A DNA stretch of 64,000 nt from Microcaldota archaeon (GCA_015522475.1 WAMF01000023.1:37954-101953), one strand, 5' to 3'. Numbered from the stretch's first letter, positions 8,114 to 18,154 are shown. Program-made: numbers and translations. The notes: generated by a model not told the origin, from the letters alone.

Positions 8114-9091
8114 CTACGAGCAGAGCACTGCCATTGCTAAAAGCACTGGCTCATAGAGTTCCTTCTTTGCAGCAAGGGCAAAGGGATTGGCTAAGCGAGC
8201 CTTGCCTTCCTTTATCTTAGCCTTTTTCTCTTCGAGCTTTTTACCCTTCTCCTTGGCCCACGAAGCAAGCGCTTCTTTTGCAACTTCCATATTATTCTTA
8301 TCGGCTAGCTCTATTAGTTTATCTAAGAACCCCTCCTGCAACCCAAGCTTCCATATCAACTTAGGTGCTGCTTCTCGCCTCCACAAGTCATTACTTCTAA
8401 CCGCTTCTCTTATCAACTCTTTTACTCGCTCTTTTTCCTCTTCTTTCATTTCCTCATACACAGCTTTTACATCACCAAATCTAACTTTCCATGCATCCTC
8501 GGCTGCTTTTTTTGTATCGTTCCATTCATCAAGCATCAACAGCATCAACTCTGCTTTAAGATCCTCCTGCAACCCAAGCTCGCCTATGAGCTTAGCTGCT
8601 GCTTCTCGCTTCCAGAACGGATCACTCCTCGCTGCTTTCCTTAGCACTGTTATAGCAAAGGCCTTATTTACGTCATCTTCGCTTTCTATCTTCTTTAAGC
8701 CGGAGAAGGTTGCTAAGGCTAGCACTGTCTTAGCTATTTTTCCACTATTTAAGGGCAGATTGAGGCCATTTCTGTCCAACCAATCAAGCCACTTTCCAAG
8801 CTCTTTATCCTCTAATTTAGGGCCTTTTATTCCCTTCCTCAACTTGTCGTCGTGACTAATAGCTTGGATAAGCCCAAAGGCCTTCTCCTTATCCTCTTTA
8901 TAGATGGTGTAAAGAGCTCCACCCAGCTTTTCCCAATCATTCCCTAATTGTCTCAGCAGCTTAGCCGTTTCCCTCCTTAGCTTTAGTTCTTCTCGTTTTC
9001 TCTCTTGTGTTTCTTCTATAGGTTCAGCCTTTGCTTGCTGCCCTTTAATGTGTTTTTCTTTCTTCCCTTGCTTCAGCTCCTCCTCGCTCAT
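8114..9091 (-). CDS. HEAT-repeat protein, island paralog 3 (325 aa)
   Basis: The shared N-terminal domain (QLGNDWEKLGGALYTIYK, KWLDWLDRNGLNLPLN, TFSGLKKIE) occupies about half the protein. One type A HEAT unit and one terminal unit follow (LIGELGLQED, then LIWKLGLQEGFLDKLIELA). The protein ends with the tail NPFALAAKKELYEPVLLAM and then AVLCS. It is a short version of the same design, lacking most of the repeat array. The start at 9091 follows an AGGCGAAAGG ribosome-site-like stretch. The 5' flank is almost identical to that of paralog 1. Confidence 0.83.
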   Translation of the reverse strand: MSEEELKQGKKEKHIKGQQAKAEPIEETQERKREELKLRRETAKLLRQLGNDWEKLGGALYTIYKEDKEKAFGLIQAISHDDKLRKGIKGPKLEDKELGKWLDWLDRNGLNLPLNSGKIAKTVLALATFSGLKKIESEDDVNKAFAITVLRKAARSDPFWKREAAAKLIGELGLQEDLKAELMLLMLDEWNDTKKAAEDAWKVRFGDVKAVYEEMKEEEKERVKELIREAVRSNDLWRREAAPKLIWKLGLQEGFLDKLIELADKNNMEVAKEALASWAKEKGKKLEEKKAKIKEGKARLANPFALAAKKELYEPVLLAMAVLCS

Positions 9092-9121
9092 CCTTTCGCC
9101 TGTAGAATTAGGAAAGACAAT

Positions 9122-9129
9122 GCTTAAAA
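9122..9129 (-). promoter_or_regulatory. TATA-like box ahead of HEAT paralog 3
   Basis: GCTTTTAAGCATTGTC on the minus strand lies just after the stop of the gene ending at 9134 and about 35 bp before ATG 9091. It is nearly base-for-base the same as the block before ATG 5130. Confidence 0.55.
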
Positions 9130-9133
9130 GCCA

Positions 9134-10954
9134 CTATGAGCAGAGCACTACCATGGCTAAGAGCAAATTTTTAGTAAGCTCTCTTCGCTTATTGGAGGCA
9201 AAGGGGTTGGCTAAGGGAGCTTTACCCTTCTTTATCTCAGTAATCCTTCTTTTCCTGTCCTTAATCCATGAGTTCAGTGCTTCTGCAGCCTCGGGTCTAT
9301 AACGGGCAAGGCTTCTTAACTCATCCAAGAACTCCTCTTGTAAGCCAAGCTCGCCTATGAATTTAACCGCTGCTTTTTGTCTCTGCTTATCGCCACTCAT
9401 CAGTGCATCTCTTATTTTTTCCTTCACCTCTTCACTCAGTCCTATATCTCTTTTCTCTAATTCATCCAGCATACTACTGCCTTTCTTCCTGAGCTTTTTG
9501 TCCAAGTTGGCAAGGACTTCAGCTGCTGCTATAGCTACATTGGTGTTCCTATCTAGTACTAACTTCAACAATTCATCTAAGAGCTCTTCCTGCAACTCTA
9601 ACCCATCTATAAGCTTAACCGCCGCTATTCGGTTGTATTTATTGTCGCTTCTTATTCTTTCTCTTATCCTTCTCTCCACTTCCTTAACCCATCCTTTCCT
9701 TCTCCTCTCCATCTCCACTATCAAACTGCTTCCTTCCTTTTTCAGCTCTTCATTCCACTTAGCGAGGGCTTCAGCCGCTATTATAGTTACATAAATTCCG
9801 TGAACGGTCTCGTCTTTATTAGTCACCAACCCTATCAGCTCATCTAAGAACTCTTCCTGCAGACCAAGCTCGCCTATCAGCTTAACCGCCGCTTCTCGCC
9901 TTCTTAAATCATTACCCTTAGCTGCTTCCCTTATCAATTCCTTTACTTGCTTCTTCTCTTCTTCGTTCATCTTCTTGTATTCAGCTTTTACGCTACCTAA
10001 TCCAGCCTTCTTCCATGCCTCATCAGCCGCTTCTCTCACAGCCTTAGCCTCATCGAACACCAACAGCATCAACTCAGGCTTGAACTCTTCCTGCAAGCCC
10101 AGCTTGCCTATAAGCTTAACCGCCGCTTCTCGCCTTTCCCATACGTCACTCCTAACTGCTTCTCTTGCGAGCTCTAGTAGTTCCTTTTTCTCTCTGTTAT
10201 TAAGTCCTTCATATACTCGTTTGGCATCGAATTCCAGCCCCTTCTTCCCCTTCTTATCCTTAATACCATTTTCATTGACCCATGCTGCATGAGCCAACTC
10301 AGACACCTTCATCTTAGCTAACTGAGTAGGAGCGGTTTCATCAGCCGCGTAAACTTTCATATTATATTCGTCAAACATTGCAAGGAGAGCCTCAGGTAGG
10401 CATGGCTTGTACATACCTAAAAAGTACATGAGCATTGCCCCTATACGTCGATATCCTCCTTCATCCTGTCTCAGGAGTTCTTTGGTGATGGGCACTAGTC
10501 CTGCCTTGACTATATCCTTATCACTATTGAATGCCTTGATGCCTGAGAGAGTGGCTAAACCCAGAATAGCCTTGCTTGTATCCTCTTCTAACTTTTTTAA
10601 GGATTGCGGCATCTTTCTCTTAATTAATACATCTGTGGTAAGCTCTTCGAAGGCCTTTTTGAAGATTCTTTTTTCTTCCTCTGTTTTGAGCTTTATTCCC
10701 CTATGCCCATTAATTTTGTTGATAGCTTCTAGAAGCCTTAAAGCTGCCTTTTTATCTTGCTTGTAGATAGCGTAGAGCCGCTTCCCAACTTCTAACCATT
10801 CTCCATTACTCTCTCTTAATAGCTTTTTTGCCTCTTTTTCTGACTCATCTCTTTTATCATTTAATGTTGGTTTTTTCTTCAAAATTTTATCACTTCTTTT
10901 GGCTGTTTCTTGGAGGAACACTCTCAATTTACTCATGCAATACTTCCAACTCAT
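9134..10954 (-). CDS. HEAT-repeat protein, island paralog 4 (606 aa), divergent N-terminus
   Basis: ATG 10954 is chosen because it follows the stop of the vWA gene (10959) and AAGGAGG lies just upstream. An upstream in-frame start at 11008 would overlap the vWA gene by 50 bp. The N-terminal domain is recognisable but diverged (KKLLRESNGEWLEVGKRLY, LATLSGIKAF). About five HEAT units follow: an irregular first unit, one type A, two type B (linkers KKEGSSLIVEMERRRKGW and RKKGSSMLDELEKRDIGL), and a terminal unit. The tail is NPFA...LLLAMVVLCS. Its position immediately after the vWA/peptidase gene suggests it is translated from the core operon transcript. Confidence 0.82.
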   Translation of the reverse strand: MSWKYCMSKLRVFLQETAKRSDKILKKKPTLNDKRDESEKEAKKLLRESNGEWLEVGKRLYAIYKQDKKAALRLLEAINKINGHRGIKLKTEEEKRIFKKAFEELTTDVLIKRKMPQSLKKLEEDTSKAILGLATLSGIKAFNSDKDIVKAGLVPITKELLRQDEGGYRRIGAMLMYFLGMYKPCLPEALLAMFDEYNMKVYAADETAPTQLAKMKVSELAHAAWVNENGIKDKKGKKGLEFDAKRVYEGLNNREKKELLELAREAVRSDVWERREAAVKLIGKLGLQEEFKPELMLLVFDEAKAVREAADEAWKKAGLGSVKAEYKKMNEEEKKQVKELIREAAKGNDLRRREAAVKLIGELGLQEEFLDELIGLVTNKDETVHGIYVTIIAAEALAKWNEELKKEGSSLIVEMERRRKGWVKEVERRIRERIRSDNKYNRIAAVKLIDGLELQEELLDELLKLVLDRNTNVAIAAAEVLANLDKKLRKKGSSMLDELEKRDIGLSEEVKEKIRDALMSGDKQRQKAAVKFIGELGLQEEFLDELRSLARYRPEAAEALNSWIKDRKRRITEIKKGKAPLANPFASNKRRELTKNLLLAMVVLCS

Positions 10955-10958
10955 CCTT

Positions 10959-13900
10959 TTATTCCTCCTTGCTACTAGGTATATGGACATTTGTGGCCTT
11001 TGCTTCACCTGAGCGGTAAACCCCCATGAGCTTTTTCATGTGCTCGGGAGCATCGTCGCTGTTGTAAAGAATGAGTGTGTAATCTTCGCCTAAATACTCC
11101 TTAATTTTCTCATAAGGTGCATTCTCATCCACCCTGTTGTCAGGCGATATAAATATCACACCAACAGAAGCCCTCTTCGCATTGATATACTTGGAGGCTT
11201 CGCCTATAAGTTCGGAGTCTTCGTTATATTGAAGGGCAATTTGCGCTATGGCTTTAAGCCCCTCTTCGACATTCCCACCCCAATCTCCAAAGTCCGTCCA
11301 GAATATGAACAGTATATTTGGTGTTAAGGCTATCCTTCTTATACCTTCCAAGAATTCCTCCTTAACCCTCTTTTCATTCTCTTTTATTGTTTCCACAGCC
11401 GACTTCATCATAGCACCAAGGTCTGTTCCTCCTGTTAACTCTAGAGGATTGGGCATCTTAATAGTGACGTCCCCTTTCTTTCCACTACTTTCGATACGTA
11501 TATCTGAGGGTTTTATAACAATTTTGTCGCCGGAGTTTGCCACACCGATAATTTCCACATTCAATATATCCTTATCTATGTTCCCCTCTTCTAAAAGCTC
11601 CTTGTACGCTGTCAGAATCGCTAAGTTGTTGTATAAAGCGAACCTGGCTCTCGTTTTAACTGTATGCCCCTCCTTATCCTTGGCCAGTTCAGATGACATA
11701 AAATCATCCATCAGTTTACCCTCACTATTTGTTTCTAAATCCATACTCCCACTAACATCCACGACCAAATACATGGTTATGGGTCTCTGGAATAGGTAGT
11801 GGCCTTTTTTCTCATCTATTCGTAGCTTCTTCTTTTGGAAGAATGTTTTGCTCTTCATTCCTTTGCTGTATATAAATTCAAGGATTCTCCTCTCGTTTGG
11901 CCTTCCACTTATTTTTGACCATTCCTTTACAGGTGTGATTGTGCCAACTTTCACTTCTTTAAGCGCTTCTTTGTACATCTCTATGGATGAGCGAGGTATC
12001 GTTACGCTTATTTCGTACTTTGCTTCTACCTCCTCAGCAGTTTCTCTACCGGGTCCTCCTCTCTGCTCACCATACTTCGTTTTTCTCTCCTCTGGTTTAA
12101 GTCTTTCTAGTTCGCCCTCTTCACCTTTTTTCATGTCATCTTTGCCAGGATCTGGTTCTTCACTCTTTTCCTCTTCTTTGTTTAGCTCGTCTCCTTCACT
12201 CTCTTCTTCACTACCACCTTCTTCACTCTTTTCCTCACCTTTCCTATTCTCTTGCTCAGCGCCGCCTCTTTCTTCATTTTCCTCCTCTTCATCTCCCTTT
12301 CCTTTACCTTTGTCTCCTTTGCCCTTCTCTTTGTTCTCATCCTCGCTTTTTTCTCCACTCTTCTGTCTGCTCCCTTGGCTTTCTCTACTTTGCCCCCTGC
12401 CACTTTTGTTGCAGGACTTTCCAGATTTCCTTTCCGGTTTGTTTAAATTGTTCTTTAACTTATCTTTTAAGTCTCTAATTGTCCTTCCCATCTCTTCAGT
12501 GTCGCTTGCTATAAGCGTAAAGAATAGAGCTGCCTCAAATGTAGCTTCCCATGAATCCTTACCATGCATCTTTCTAACCATATTGCCCTTTTCGTCTCTC
12601 GGGAGCACTTTTTCCATTACGGCATCCATAATAGCAAAAATCTCCCTTTCCCTCTCACTCAGTTCTTCATCTTTAAGCAGAGCCTTCATTACTGGCCCGG
12701 TCTTCGAATAGGCTAGGAGCATACTTACTAAGAAGTTAAAGTTGTCTTTGACATCTTGTGAGGCCTTTGCATTGAGCACACTCATCATAGCTCGCCTAAG
12801 TAAGAGGTATTTACCCAAATCATAACCCATTCTGAACGCCGCTAGTTTTTCTTCTTCATTCCTAGTACCTATGTCTATAAAGTTGAGAAATGGATCTCTT
12901 ACACCATCCGGATCCTCCATGAAAAGGTTATCTATTCTGTAGTCCTCCACAATGTTTTGGAGCTGGTCAAACATAGTGGCACCGGTTTGAGGGTCTACTA
13001 TTGATGAGATAAGATATGCAAATGCCTCTACTCTATTGCCTAAAATCTTCAAGTTTAACTTTTCTAACTCTTTTACAGTTGTTTCCAAAAGATATTCTTT
13101 TGCTTCTCTTAAGCTCATACCAGTTTTCTCGATAGTTTCTTTGCTATCTTGCATAGGCACATCCTTTTTTATCTTTCTGTAGAATTTGTCAAATATCTTC
13201 TCAAATGCCCTTTCTATCTCTTCGAGCTCCTCTTTAAGCTCCTTTACGCTGACCCCCTCCTTCTCCGCGAGGCTCTTCATGATAGTGGGTATTCTCTCTT
13301 CGTACCTCTCGAAGTTGATGGTTGGTTGTGGGTCGTAGGGGAAGCGAAAGGAACCATACTTTATGTGCCTCGTCTCGTGGGTTATCACAGACAGCATGGC
13401 AAGTTGATTTAAGGGATAGGTGGGGAAGTACGTATAAAAAGGCGTTACATATATCTCCTCTCCGTTTGTGAATGCTTCGAAGGGGCTGGTGGTGTCTATT
13501 CCTCTTAGCCTAAGATGGAGCTTATCGGAGATGTTTTTAAGCACGATGGAGGAACGCCAAAACTTGAGCACGCTACTCCTCTCCAAATCCACTGAAAATA
13601 GGCTGAAAACCCGCACATCTTCCAGCGTTAAAAGTTGGGATTTCATGTCCCTCGCTAGAAGTATCTCCTGAGGGAAGAAGTAGAGTGTCCTCTCCCTGTT
13701 AATTTCGCGCATCATGTCTCCGAACAGCGTCAAAATACCGTTTTTCTCCCTTTTTTCCTCTTCTTCATCTTCCTCTTCTCTTTCCTTACTCTTCTTGCCG
13801 AAGAGATCTCCACCTCTCTCAAGGGTTTCTAAGATACCTTCATTGGCAATACCTATTTTTTCAAGAGCCTTCTCCGGAGATAAGCCTATTTCTTTACCTA

Positions 13901-14951
13901 TGTATTCTGCGTTTAGGGGTGGCAAACCCATTCCTTGCCTCAACGAGTAGATATAGGCTAGCATCCACGAAATATTTTTCTCTACTTCCTCGTCTCCCTT
14001 GAAAAAAGCCCTCAGGTAGTTATCTAGGGCAACGTCGCCATGAACATATGCTGGTATGAGAAAGATTTCCGGTTGCTGCAGGAGCTTGGTGAACTTCTCT
14101 TCAATGCTTTCTTGCCACACCGTGTTTAGCGTGTCCTTTGATAGCTTCCCTTCTTTCTCAGCGGCTTTAACGGTTTCTTCGAGTACTAAGCCCAGTACTC
14201 TGTAGAGCTGGCCCGGAAGATGTCCTTCTAAAGTGCCTTTCTCATAGAATCGTTCTGCAGGGTAGTTGAGAAGTATTGTCATCTGCATATAGAGCTTATC
14301 CTTAACAAGCGGGAGCATGTCTTCTGCAAAGAATTCTTTGAACAAGGTTTTCTTTTCTTCTATAACTTTAATAAGTGCCTTTATCTCCTCTTTTTCAGAT
14401 ATGTTTTTTTCCAAATCGTTATGGGCTTTTAATGCATCCAATGTATTTTCAAAAGCTCTTTCAGCGTCCCCCAACAAAATAACATCCTCTATTGCATTTT
14501 TTACACTTTTAACAGCTCTTTCAATAGCGTGGTCCACATATTCGAAAACAATTTTAGTTTCCTCTTTGGAGAGATGCTTTAAGTAGCGGCCTTCAAGGTT
14601 GCTTTCAGCTAAAATCTTCTTCAAGAGGTATAAATAACGTGTATCTGCTACGAGTTTTCTTATGGTTCTTTTTAGAGGGAGAAACACACCTATATTTTCC
14701 AGTTCTTCTTCAAGAGAAGGTAGTTCACTCTTTAACTCTTTGTATATTTTATCGAATGCTACAAGGATTCTATCGTCTGACCACTCTTCTGGATGAAGGG
14801 TCTTGCTCAACGCTCTTCTGAAACGGATAAACCCTTCTGGCAACCGACCTTCATGAGTTTTCTCTCTGTCTTTTTTATAACTGCCTTTTCTTATAGACTC
14901 TGGCTCTTGCTCTCTTTTTTTTGCTAAGGTGTTGAGATATAAACCGCACAT
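10959..14951 (-). CDS. HExxH metallopeptidase-like / vWA-domain protein (1330 aa)
   Basis: The N-terminal 500 residues are mostly helical. HETRH at 525-529 fits the HExxH zinc-peptidase motif, and VEDYRID at 668-674 resembles the downstream 'EDxRI' signature seen with HExxH in CobT/NorD-like vWA partners of MoxR ATPases; its Glu could be the third zinc ligand. Residues 840-965 are a very acidic Glu/Lys/Ser linker. A vWA domain follows with an intact MIDAS: DVSGS at 1065-1069, Thr 1176 in TGGTD, and Asp 1220 in FWTDFGD. The predicted role is a metal-dependent protein-binding and possibly proteolytic partner of the AAA+ ATPase. The start at 14951 follows GGGTGAG, 4 bp after the preceding stop. 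Peptidase activity is inferred from motifs only. Confidence 0.82.
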   Translation of the reverse strand: MCGLYLNTLAKKREQEPESIRKGSYKKDREKTHEGRLPEGFIRFRRALSKTLHPEEWSDDRILVAFDKIYKELKSELPSLEEELENIGVFLPLKRTIRKLVADTRYLYLLKKILAESNLEGRYLKHLSKEETKIVFEYVDHAIERAVKSVKNAIEDVILLGDAERAFENTLDALKAHNDLEKNISEKEEIKALIKVIEEKKTLFKEFFAEDMLPLVKDKLYMQMTILLNYPAERFYEKGTLEGHLPGQLYRVLGLVLEETVKAAEKEGKLSKDTLNTVWQESIEEKFTKLLQQPEIFLIPAYVHGDVALDNYLRAFFKGDEEVEKNISWMLAYIYSLRQGMGLPPLNAEYIGKEIGLSPEKALEKIGIANEGILETLERGGDLFGKKSKEREEEDEEEEKREKNGILTLFGDMMREINRERTLYFFPQEILLARDMKSQLLTLEDVRVFSLFSVDLERSSVLKFWRSSIVLKNISDKLHLRLRGIDTTSPFEAFTNGEEIYVTPFYTYFPTYPLNQLAMLSVITHETRHIKYGSFRFPYDPQPTINFERYEERIPTIMKSLAEKEGVSVKELKEELEEIERAFEKIFDKFYRKIKKDVPMQDSKETIEKTGMSLREAKEYLLETTVKELEKLNLKILGNRVEAFAYLISSIVDPQTGATMFDQLQNIVEDYRIDNLFMEDPDGVRDPFLNFIDIGTRNEEEKLAAFRMGYDLGKYLLLRRAMMSVLNAKASQDVKDNFNFLVSMLLAYSKTGPVMKALLKDEELSEREREIFAIMDAVMEKVLPRDEKGNMVRKMHGKDSWEATFEAALFFTLIASDTEEMGRTIRDLKDKLKNNLNKPERKSGKSCNKSGRGQSRESQGSRQKSGEKSEDENKEKGKGDKGKGKGDEEEENEERGGAEQENRKGEEKSEEGGSEEESEGDELNKEEEKSEEPDPGKDDMKKGEEGELERLKPEERKTKYGEQRGGPGRETAEEVEAKYEISVTIPRSSIEMYKEALKEVKVGTITPVKEWSKISGRPNERRILEFIYSKGMKSKTFFQKKKLRIDEKKGHYLFQRPITMYLVVDVSGSMDLETNSEGKLMDDFMSSELAKDKEGHTVKTRARFALYNNLAILTAYKELLEEGNIDKDILNVEIIGVANSGDKIVIKPSDIRIESSGKKGDVTIKMPNPLELTGGTDLGAMMKSAVETIKENEKRVKEEFLEGIRRIALTPNILFIFWTDFGDWGGNVEEGLKAIAQIALQYNEDSELIGEASKYINAKRASVGVIFISPDNRVDENAPYEKIKEYLGEDYTLILYNSDDAPEHMKKLMGVYRSGEAKATNVHIPSSKEE

Positions 14952-14955
14952 TTAC

Positions 14956-15282
14956 TCACCCTGTGAAATAAAAAATGGGCCTACCTTCTTTTCTCATTTT
15001 TGTGTATGCCACTCTGTTTAAGAAGTAGCCTTCAAAATATAGCTTAGCAGACTTCTTCCTTTCCTTTAGCAACTCACTTATGGATATATTGGAGAGTGTA
15101 TATAGGAGCGCCTCTTCTAGAAGGGTATCGTCTGCGTTCTGTTGTGCTTTTTTATATGTGGCTATTATCCACTCAGCCAATACCTCCTTTTCTTTGTTGG
15201 GTAGGGCTAAGTTTTCTATAACTTTTGAGACTTTGTTTGCCAACGCCTTGTTCATAATCTTGTCAAGTTCGAGTTCTATCAT
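14956..15282 (-). CDS. Small helical protein of the AAA+/vWA operon (108 aa)
   Basis: This Leu/Glu/Lys-rich, apparently all-helical protein has no membrane segment and no recognised domain. Its start is preceded by GGTGAAC at good spacing. It sits between the AAA+ gene (12 bp upstream) and the vWA gene (4 bp downstream), so it is almost certainly co-translated with them. It may be a structural subunit or an assembly factor of the ATPase-vWA complex; this rests on position only. Confidence 0.7.
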   Translation of the reverse strand: MIELELDKIMNKALANKVSKVIENLALPNKEKEVLAEWIIATYKKAQQNADDTLLEEALLYTLSNISISELLKERKKSAKLYFEGYFLNRVAYTKMRKEGRPIFYFTG

Positions 15283-15294
15283 ATGTTCACCTCT

Positions 15295-18126
15295 TCATTC
15301 ATTATTCTTCTCAGTTCCTTTGCTTGCAATAGCCGTTTCGAGCCTATTTTCAATAAGCCCAAGCAGATATATTTCCCACTTTTTCAGTCCCTTCTTCTCC
15401 TCACTTTCTTCTTCCATCCTTTCTTTAATTTCAAGGCCCGCATCCAGAGGATTTATCTGTTGGATACTTCCTAGTACATCATGCACTCTCAATGATTTTA
15501 CAGCTTCGCTTAATTCTTTATTATTTTCTTCTAATTGTGAGAAAAACGTTCTAAGGAGTATTTCGCTTTTAGAGGCCGCTTTATTTTCATCACCATATGC
15601 AACGGCTAGGATTTCTGTAGTCCACTCCAGTAAGGGTAGATATATCTTGCCGTCTATGTCCTCTGGCTTTGTGGCTACCTTACTTAGCTCTGGACTAAAA
15701 TAATATACAAGCACAGCCCTACTTATAAAGTTGTCTATGTATTGAGTGGAGACGTTACTTGTACCTATGACTATAATATTGCTCACATCGTACACTTCTT
15801 CTCCTAAATGGAGGGTATCTGATGTGAGAAGCTCATTGAGGTGTTGCGTAAAATCGAGCGCATCAATCTCATCTATTGTTACAAGATATAATATATCTTT
15901 GTGTTTTTGGGCTTCTTTGACTACAGACAGCAACTTTGGTTCGCCCGTAAGACTTTTCTCGTTGCCTTCAGATTCACTTTCTTCCACCTTGATCGCTCCT
16001 TCTACAAGTTGGGCTTCTTCCGAAGGGTTCTCAATATCTACCATCTTAATGCCTTCAAATGGGAAAAAGGGGAAAAGCCCATTCTCCAACTCTTTGTTGC
16101 GCTTCATCTCTTTTATGAGTGTGTTTAATAAATAGGGCAATATTTTCTTACTCATTGTTGTTTTACCTTCCTGTGTTATGCCCGTGTAGAAGAAAAACTT
16201 TTGGCCAGCCAACAAGCTTGTAAATGTAGAGAGTAAATACATGTAATAGATAGGGCTTAAGTAATACGAGTAGCCACTCTTTTCGCCATTTAATTCCAAT
16301 ACTACTAAATCTCTATCTTTTTCAAGAGAATCTGGCAGATAATCTTTCACTTCTTTGAAAACTTTGTCTAGTGTAATCTCTACTTGAGTAGTGTCTAACT
16401 TGTCAACTTCACTTCTAATCATAATACTCCCAGTCTTTATATGTGCTTGGGCCCTTAACATGGCGCATATAAAGTTTAAGTACCCTTCTGGAGAGACTTC
16501 TATTTTCTTCAAAACCTCTTCTAATGATGGGATGTTGTTATCAAAATTGAATGAGACTTTTTGGATCATCTTTATTGTGCCTCTGTCTGTGCTCTCTACT
16601 TTCTCTAATAATGCTGGCATATCTAAGCCTCTCATTTTTCCAATCTCTTTCTCCCCTAATCTCATACTCTGTAAAACTTTTTCAATTGTATAAAAGCGAA
16701 AGACTGCTTTCGCGGCGCCTTCTATGTTTCTCAAAGAGGGTAAAATGTGCACTTTCTTCTCCTTCCATTGCTCGTATAAGGCTTTGTATGTCTTAAGTAT
16801 CTCGGTCTTTATGGTTTTTAAGCTATTTCTATCTAAATTTACCTCTCTGCCTCCAGCTTTCTCATACCACTCATTTAATTTTTCCTCTAAAAAGTGTTCG
16901 ACACCCTCTGGTGGAATGTAGGTGACTCTATATGTAAAGAGACGCTCCTTTGTGGACTTCATTAACCCAACAATATTATCACTTTCACTATCTCTTATAT
17001 TACCTGTGCCTATGATAATAAAATTAGGGGGGATTTCAATCCTTAAGCTTTTTTCACTTGTCCACTTTGCTAAACCTTCCTTTACAAGGCGGTTTACGAT
17101 ATTCTTTGTTTCGGGTGAAAGTTCTTCTTCTGAAATACTCATCTCGTAGGGGTCACCTTTTAGATAAGCATCAAAGAAAGGGTGAAGAATCTTAGGTGAT
17201 TTTTCGGAATCTATCTTAACTAGTTCAGAGAGCTCATCTAAGATGAGGATTGTAAAATGGCCTTCTGCAGCTTTCCCAATTAGAGAAAGTAATTTAGATG
17301 TTACTTCTTTTTTTAGAATTTCTTTCCTGCGTACTTTGTATTCTCCTTTCTCAATAAACTCTGAAGATGTTTCTTGAGCTGGCATAACAACTTTATCAAC
17401 TACGATCTTCTCTTTCCATTTTAAGTTTTTTAGGCCTTTCACAACATGTGAAGTTAATATGTCATAGTACATAGTAGTGAATACCCTCTGTAAATCTTTT
17501 TTTATTCTTTCGTCGCCAACTTGCTCCATTCTTTTGGCCATTGTATTGACAATCTCCTCCAGGGGTTTATTTAAAACTACTCTGCCTTTTTTAACATCTT
17601 CTTTGAATATCTCTCTCAGGCTCTCTTCCTTTTTTTCTGTCTTTTTGGCTTCAGGAATCAATTTATCGATATTTTTCAATAACTCTTTTTTATCCTTCGG
17701 AGGTTCATCTGAAGTTACAGTATTCAAAACTTTTTCTATCCACTTGCTTAGCACAAACTCTGCAGTGAACGTCTTTCCCGTACCGGGCTCACCTTCTAGA
17801 AAGATGACTTTGTAAGGTGTTTCTGACGGTTCTTTTTTGCTAATATAAAGTGCACTCTTACCTTCATCTTTTTCAACATTCTCTGAAATCTTGTTTAATC
17901 CTCTGAGACCACTACTAATATGGTTTGCTACATTACGTATTGTATCCATTGCTGCAGCCAAAGCAGCTTCAATAGATGCATTTTCTTCTACAATGCCCGC
18001 TTTTCTTATCCTTTCTAAGTAGTTCGGCGCTTCAATATTCCTTTGCGAAGCACCTTCTATTCTTGGGGTTTTTCCTTCTGCTTCAATCTCTTCTTTTATT
18101 TGTGCCCATTGTTGTGTTGATGCCAT
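15295..18126 (-). CDS. Two-module MoxR-like AAA+ ATPase (943 aa)
   Basis: Numbering from GTG 18132, the first AAA module has Walker A GEPGTGKT at 114-121, Walker B ILILDE at 295-300 and a sensor-like IIIGTGN at 372-378. The second has Walker A GITQEGKT at 651-658, Walker B LVTIDEID at 750-757 and IIVIGTSN at 786-793. The second Walker B/sensor layout (IDE, then an 'LNELL' segment, then 'GTSNV') resembles the MoxR branch. ATG 18126 is preferred over GTG 18132 because of the GGGTGG upstream. Most MoxR proteins have a single AAA module, so the tandem arrangement is unusual. The expected role is ATP-driven remodelling of target proteins with the vWA partner two genes downstream. Confidence 0.85.
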   Translation of the reverse strand: MASTQQWAQIKEEIEAEGKTPRIEGASQRNIEAPNYLERIRKAGIVEENASIEAALAAAMDTIRNVANHISSGLRGLNKISENVEKDEGKSALYISKKEPSETPYKVIFLEGEPGTGKTFTAEFVLSKWIEKVLNTVTSDEPPKDKKELLKNIDKLIPEAKKTEKKEESLREIFKEDVKKGRVVLNKPLEEIVNTMAKRMEQVGDERIKKDLQRVFTTMYYDILTSHVVKGLKNLKWKEKIVVDKVVMPAQETSSEFIEKGEYKVRRKEILKKEVTSKLLSLIGKAAEGHFTILILDELSELVKIDSEKSPKILHPFFDAYLKGDPYEMSISEEELSPETKNIVNRLVKEGLAKWTSEKSLRIEIPPNFIIIGTGNIRDSESDNIVGLMKSTKERLFTYRVTYIPPEGVEHFLEEKLNEWYEKAGGREVNLDRNSLKTIKTEILKTYKALYEQWKEKKVHILPSLRNIEGAAKAVFRFYTIEKVLQSMRLGEKEIGKMRGLDMPALLEKVESTDRGTIKMIQKVSFNFDNNIPSLEEVLKKIEVSPEGYLNFICAMLRAQAHIKTGSIMIRSEVDKLDTTQVEITLDKVFKEVKDYLPDSLEKDRDLVVLELNGEKSGYSYYLSPIYYMYLLSTFTSLLAGQKFFFYTGITQEGKTTMSKKILPYLLNTLIKEMKRNKELENGLFPFFPFEGIKMVDIENPSEEAQLVEGAIKVEESESEGNEKSLTGEPKLLSVVKEAQKHKDILYLVTIDEIDALDFTQHLNELLTSDTLHLGEEVYDVSNIIVIGTSNVSTQYIDNFISRAVLVYYFSPELSKVATKPEDIDGKIYLPLLEWTTEILAVAYGDENKAASKSEILLRTFFSQLEENNKELSEAVKSLRVHDVLGSIQQINPLDAGLEIKERMEEESEEKKGLKKWEIYLLGLIENRLETAIASKGTEKNNE

Positions 18127-18154
18127 TTCCACTCCACCCTTTTTAACTGTCTAT

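Noticed and set aside
9134..11008. Start of HEAT paralog 4 at 11008
   Set aside because: It would overlap the vWA gene by 50 bp. ATG 10954 has AAGGAGG upstream and no overlap.
11848..12711. Long plus-strand open frame (287 codons) opposite the vWA gene
   Set aside because: The opposite strand encodes the acidic linker and vWA region with clear motifs. The plus-strand product is a Ser/Pro/Leu-rich shadow caused by the GAA/GAG-rich linker.
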